A stretch of 64,000 bases of DNA. Origin: Odontesthes bonariensis (taxonomy: Eukaryota; Chordata; Actinopteri; Atheriniformes; Atherinopsidae). Under the pieces are notes generated by a model that was not told the DNA's origin, did no database searches, and worked only from the letters and a program-made list of their open reading frames with translations. Made by a program: the position numbers and the translations under genes. The stretch is taken from the NCBI RefSeq assembly GCF_027942865.1, contig NC_134519.1, positions 17,121,248 to 17,185,247 of the forward strand. Direction: 5' to 3'. Shown here in pieces: positions 59,490-64,000 of the stretch (position 1 is the stretch's first letter; each line of letters begins with the position of its first letter).

Positions 59490-62400
59490 ATGAGCGGCGT
59501 GATTGGTCAGGCCTTCAGCTCCCACTCATCCGGGGAGTTCTGCGGTAAGTTTACTTGCAACGTGTTTCCTGGGGCGGTGTTTACTTTGGCCACTGACGCT
59601 AATTTTTCCAGTTATTTGTAGAAATACCCACAACGCCCCAGATAAGTGTTTCGATTTAACAGTGGTCAGTTAAAGCTAAGCTGTCTCGTGTAGCTAAGGT
59701 TAATAAACGGCTCCAAACGAAGTTACGTTAAAAAAAAAAAGTGCCTCGTCGTCCACAGGTGTATATCCCCAGGAAGAAAAACGCCGAAGCTAGCTGTCGG
59801 TTGTATCAATATAATTAATATACTAGTGTTTTGTTCACTCTTCTCGAGTTAAGCTAATGCTAAGTTAACTTCACGTTTCCGTGTTTTGTCGCGCGCATTC
59901 TCGACACACTTGGACGTAACGTGTCGGTGTTTTGGCCCGCAGTGATGACGTAGGCAGCATAGTTTTCTCTAATGGCTCACATAGCTAAGAGGCAGGGCAG
60001 TGGGGGAAGAAAATCTCCCGGAGACGGTTAAAAAGACTCAAATTAACCCGATTACAGATGTATATGAGATATTTTGCCAGGCTATTTTCAGGTAAGAATG
60101 AGGATATGTCTCTTTTTTTCTTTTGTTCTTTACTGTGTTTAATATTTTGCTGCTGTATCGCGGTGTCTGAGCCTGCCATTCATTTCTGAAGACGGGCTGT
60201 TGCCACTGTTTTGCACGAGAAGATGGGGGGGATAAGTTTAGGCAGTGCTACTTGCAGTTGACTTGGTGGTATACAAGTTCTTTGTTTGATGGGAGCTATG
60301 ACATAAAATGTATTTATAACTGAGGTAGGACCTAATGTCACTGAAGCTAAACACTGTGGTGTATATTATCTGACATGTTCGTGTTTATGTGCCAGGTAAT
60401 GCCATTGCATTGGTTGCACTGCGCCTGTATACAGCAGATGCAAAAGCTCATTGTGTTAAATATATAGTCATTTTAACACGTTTTAAGTCTTATCTCACTC
60501 AAAAAAAAAGCCTGTCAGCATTTTTAGACATGTACATTTTTGCAGAAATTGTGCATTTTCTGCTCCCTGGTTTCTGTTTAAGCTTTCAAAACTTTGAGTC
60601 AGCATTTTAATGCAAATCATTACATTGTATTACTCCCAAGCTACTCAGAGGTACCCTTTGTATCTGATAAACAATTCTGCCACAGTACTGTAGACACTCA
60701 TTACACTTGACACTTGTGATAATAACCATTGTAAGTTTTCTTAGTGCTATGTTTTGACTTCAAACATACAAGTAAGAATGAAAAGCTCTCACCGTTTGGA
60801 AGTGAAAGATGAAAACCGGTTGAACATTAAGCCTCATGCATTGTAAATCACCATACAATTCACATGACTTCAATTTAGCTTCAAATATCGATCATGTGGT
60901 TAACGTCAAGCACAGTGTTGCTTTCAATAAAGCTCAGCCCAGGAGAACTGTTATCTCACATGACCCTCATTTCCTGTCAGGCAGCTCTCTGTTAAGAAGG
61001 AAAGGTTGACACTTGTGTGGGTGTTGGGATTGTTTGTCTCTGAGAGCTTCAGAGGCTTCACCGTTAAGAAATGAAAAGTAGAGCTTGTTAAAGGGTGGTC
61101 TGAATGATTTTTTTTTTTCCTGGGAAAAATGCAGTACTCCTTTATAACCAAGATGGATGTTTATGAATTAATCAAAAAGTAAACATGAAAACGGTTGCAA
61201 TTTCCCCGAATCATTTGAGGTCTGCTCAGTACCCACAGAGAGGCAAGACGTCTTCACTGACTTTTGGAAACAAAGGTGGCTTCACCTTTAGTTACCGGCG
61301 TTGCTGTTTGTAGAAGGCTTTTAAGAGGCAGTGGAGAATCACTCTTATCCTTTTCACCTGGAAAATACCTCTATGCTGATTGGCCCCTTCTTCTCTGCTG
61401 TTTAAAAGGATGTGCTTAAACCCAGATTATAAATCTTTTCATTTTGTGGCTTAATCTTTATTTTTTTCTTTCATAATTTTTATGAACTCACTCTGTGTTG
61501 CATTTCATTAGCTTAGTGGAATATCAAATTTTTTAACTTCCCCAACTCGTCTGTTACCAATAATATAACAGTTTATTTTAGTTTGGTTTCTTAAGTACCT
61601 TAACAGCACAGAGATGGCTGTCTTCTTACAGCTGATATCTGTTGACGTTACCAAAATCCAACCAATGGCTGAAAAGAAGCAGCAGCCTGCCCTCTTACTC
61701 TCTCTCCTCCCCTCTGCAGTCACGCTCAGTCTTCTGGCACATATTCAAACCCTCCCTGTTTTCTCAGTTTTTCTCGTCTGCTTGAGCTCCGCTGTGTGTT
61801 TTGAAGGAAGGTAAGGAGGAACGCCGCTGGCGTTACTTTAATTTTCGCTTTAGCAGCCTAACTTAAAAAAAGAAGGAAAAAAAAACGTTACTAAAAACAG
61901 ACGCGACAACACAGGATTAAAAAAAAAAGAAAAAGGATTGATGAGAAATGCAAAGTTCTTCACTCAAGAGCTATTTGGGGTTTTAAATATCTGCTTAATG
62001 TAGCGTTTGGGAGTTTTGAGTTGCAGTTTGCTTCAGTGTTTATCTGTTTTATCAGCTCTCTCTCTCTCTCTCTCTTTCTCTTTCTCTTTTTTTTTTTTTT
62101 TTTTTTAGCCTCTTGTAGTGCGCTATCTTTCTGCCGCCACATGCAGAGGGAGAGTCTCCAATTAGTGGCTATTATTGTTCCTCGTGCACAATAATAATAA
62201 CTTTGCGCCTTGTTAAGCATCTCACTACCTCTGCTCTTGTGGCAGATGAAGTTCTGGCCTTATCATTTTTTTTTTTTAATAATTTTTCTCCTCTCAGACT
62301 GGTTTTTATTATCAAATGACTTTTTTTTTTTTGTGCCCACACTAATTTAGCTTCGGTGGTGACTCGTGTAAGTTTCCAGTGTCATTCCTCCTGCCACACC

Positions 62401-63705
62401 CACTTGTTTCCTATAATGAACTGCAATCCTTTTTGCGCCCGCCTTTCAGCTATGGCTGGACCCAGGCCTGTGGTGTTTAGTGGCCCGTCGGGGGCGGGAA
62501 AGAGCACTCTGCTGAAAAAGCTCATGGAAGAGTACAACAGCGTCTTCGGCTTCAGCGTGTCCCGTAAGTGTGCCCGCCTGTGTCCTCTAAATCAAAACAT
62601 TCAGCTCGGATTCTGATGAAAGCAGCTCTAGATTTGAACAGAGAACGTAATTCAAATATCTTTTGTCCGCTCAGATACAACAAGGAATCCTCGACCCGGC
62701 GAAGAGAACGGCAGAGGTAAAGCATCCCTCTATCGAAATTACAACAGCATCTCACAACATTGTGGGGGAAAAAAAAAACCTTGAGCCGCCCTTCATTTCT
62801 GTATATTCTGCAAAGTTGTGGTTTTTAGGCCTGACACTTCTTGATGTGAAGTGAATAAACGGCAAATGTCCAAACAAAAAAACTTTGAAAGACCTTCAGA
62901 AAGCTGGGAGAACTATTGTTCGTGGCCACTTTAAAGGATTACAGTGGCAATGAGTGGCTCATTGGAAGCAAAATATAAAGAGATGAGAGATGGCTCAGTA
63001 CAGTATGGTATTGTTGGTTTCTTCACGTGTATTTTCTGTGTCTCCACTCCTCCTTTTTTTTGGGCGGTCAGATTATCATTACGTTACACGCGAGGAGATG
63101 CAGGCAAGCATCGACAGTGGCAACTTCATCGAGAATGCAGAGTTTTCCGGAAATCTGTACGGAACGAGTAAAGCTGCCGTGCAAGCCGTCCAAGCCAAGA
63201 ACCTCATCTGTATACTTGACATTGATATGCAGGGTGTGAAGAACATCAAAAGGACAGACCTGAACCCCATCTACGTCTCCATCCAGCCGCCATCAATGGA
63301 TGTCCTGGTGAGCATCGAGGGGAATGCACATGAAGGAGTTCATAGGCTCAACGTTTGTGCACATTGTTCCAGTTTTCCAGCAAAAGTTTGCACGCGGGTC
63401 CGGCTAATTATTCTGAGAAACATCTCTGAATGCCTTCTGTGGTTTTCATGTTTCAGGAAAAACGTTTAAGAGCGAGAAAAACGGAGTCAGAGGAGAGCCT
63501 CCAGAAGCGTTTACAAGCAGCCAAGGTGGACATGGAGTTTAGTAAGTATTTGTGGTTCGCTTACAGCGGTTCAAAAAGATGCTTAGATCATGACTAAGTA
63601 TGATTATGCTTTCCTCTAGGTAAAGAAGCCGGTGTGTTTGATGTCATCATTGTCAATAATAATTTGCAAGATGCTTATGGGAAGTTAAAACAAGCTCTTC
63701 TTGAG
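59490..63705 (+). CDS. guk1: Guanylate kinase 1 (3' end beyond window)
   Basis: Visible coding exons: 59490-59544, 62450-62563, 62675-62716, 63072-63307, 63457-63541 and 63620-63705; phases agree and the last exon is off the right edge. Guanylate kinase phosphorylates GMP to GDP with ATP. The P-loop GPSGAGKST starts about ten residues after the canonical start (ATG 62452, [11 protein letters not shown]). The GMP-binding part includes [25 protein letters not shown] and the [11 protein letters not shown] segment, and the lid helix is rich in K, R and E. The first exon adds 19 codons in frame ([18 protein letters not shown], then A), and an in-frame ATG at 59469 would add seven more. Human GUK1 has a longer, reportedly mitochondrial isoform, so both starts may be used. 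Divergent from mmtag2. Confidence 0.93.
59545..62449 (+). other. guk1: guk1 intron 1
   Basis: 2.9 kb, donor GTAAGT, acceptor CCTTTCAG. It has a TC-rich then poly-T tract at about 62055-62106 and an A-rich patch near 61865-61935. If the protein starts only at 62452, the first exon is a leader and this intron interrupts the 5' UTR. Confidence 0.7.
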
Positions 63706-64000
63706 GTGAGTTACACAGCAGTCTGTGCATGTAATTACACAGATTCAGATTCATACAGTTTTGAATAAGTATTTAACTGAATAGTCAGTTAAAGGGATAC
63801 TAGACGACCTTGGAAAGAAGAACAGCTGAATGAATGGGCCTTTAATGAATGGTCTAATTCCCAAGTTGGTTCCACTAACAGCTTTGATGAGGGCCTGTAA
63901 GAACACGCTCACGTGGGGGCTGGTGTCAGCTGCTAAGTAAGCAGAGATGGTTGCCACAGGTGCAGCTGAGAAAGTTGGCGCGTAACCTAACAGGGGCAAT
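63706..64000 (+). other. guk1: guk1 last intron (partial)
   Basis: Follows the donor GTGAGT. The expected short last exon, encoding the C-terminal helix end, is not found before the window edge. Confidence 0.6.

Overview
The window is vertebrate nuclear DNA from a ray-finned fish, most likely a teleost. It has split genes with GT-AG introns and long AT-rich intergenic and intronic DNA. Its repeats are teleost-type: Tc1-like relics, tRNA-derived SINEs, small inverted-repeat elements and an L1-type LINE. The gene order matches the human 1q42 block WNT9A - WNT3A - ARF1 - C1orf35 (MMTAG2) - GUK1, which identifies the genes independently of their protein sequence.

Layout: (1) 445-536, minus strand: first coding exon of wnt9a, whose remaining exons lie to the left of the window. 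(2) About 537-16106: 15.6 kb divergent interval between wnt9a and wnt3a, with a palindrome, two SINEs of one family, a TTAA-flanked inverted-repeat element, a solo LTR, a Tc1-like relic split by a nested SINE, and a second type of SINE. (3) 16107-28044, plus strand: complete wnt3a, four coding exons and 352 residues, followed by a roughly 3 kb 3' UTR. (4) About 31000-46000: intergenic DNA with microsatellites, two more Tc1-like relics, a long-hairpin hAT-type element and an unidentified pair of exon-like segments near 40.7-41.1 kb. (5) 49027-49920, plus strand: arf1, four coding exons and 179 residues, with a probable upstream non-coding exon and promoter near 46.0-46.3 kb. (6) 52467-59419, minus strand: mmtag2 (C1orf35 orthologue) rebuilt here as eight coding exons and 303 residues; its large first intron carries a 5'-truncated L1-type LINE with a 16-bp target duplication. 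(7) 59469/59490 to beyond the right edge, plus strand: guk1, six coding exons seen and the last exon missing. It starts only 50-71 bp from the mmtag2 start codon, so the two share a divergent promoter.

Together, two Wnt ligands arranged head to head could share regulatory DNA in the 15.6 kb between them. The other three genes are housekeeping genes: a Golgi coat-recruiting GTPase, a nuclear lysine-rich protein and a nucleotide kinase. I found no CRISPR array, rRNA or tRNA gene and no operon. The most useful results are the exon structures of wnt9a exon 1, mmtag2 and guk1, which are too finely split to show as long reading frames, and the dated repeat insertions.
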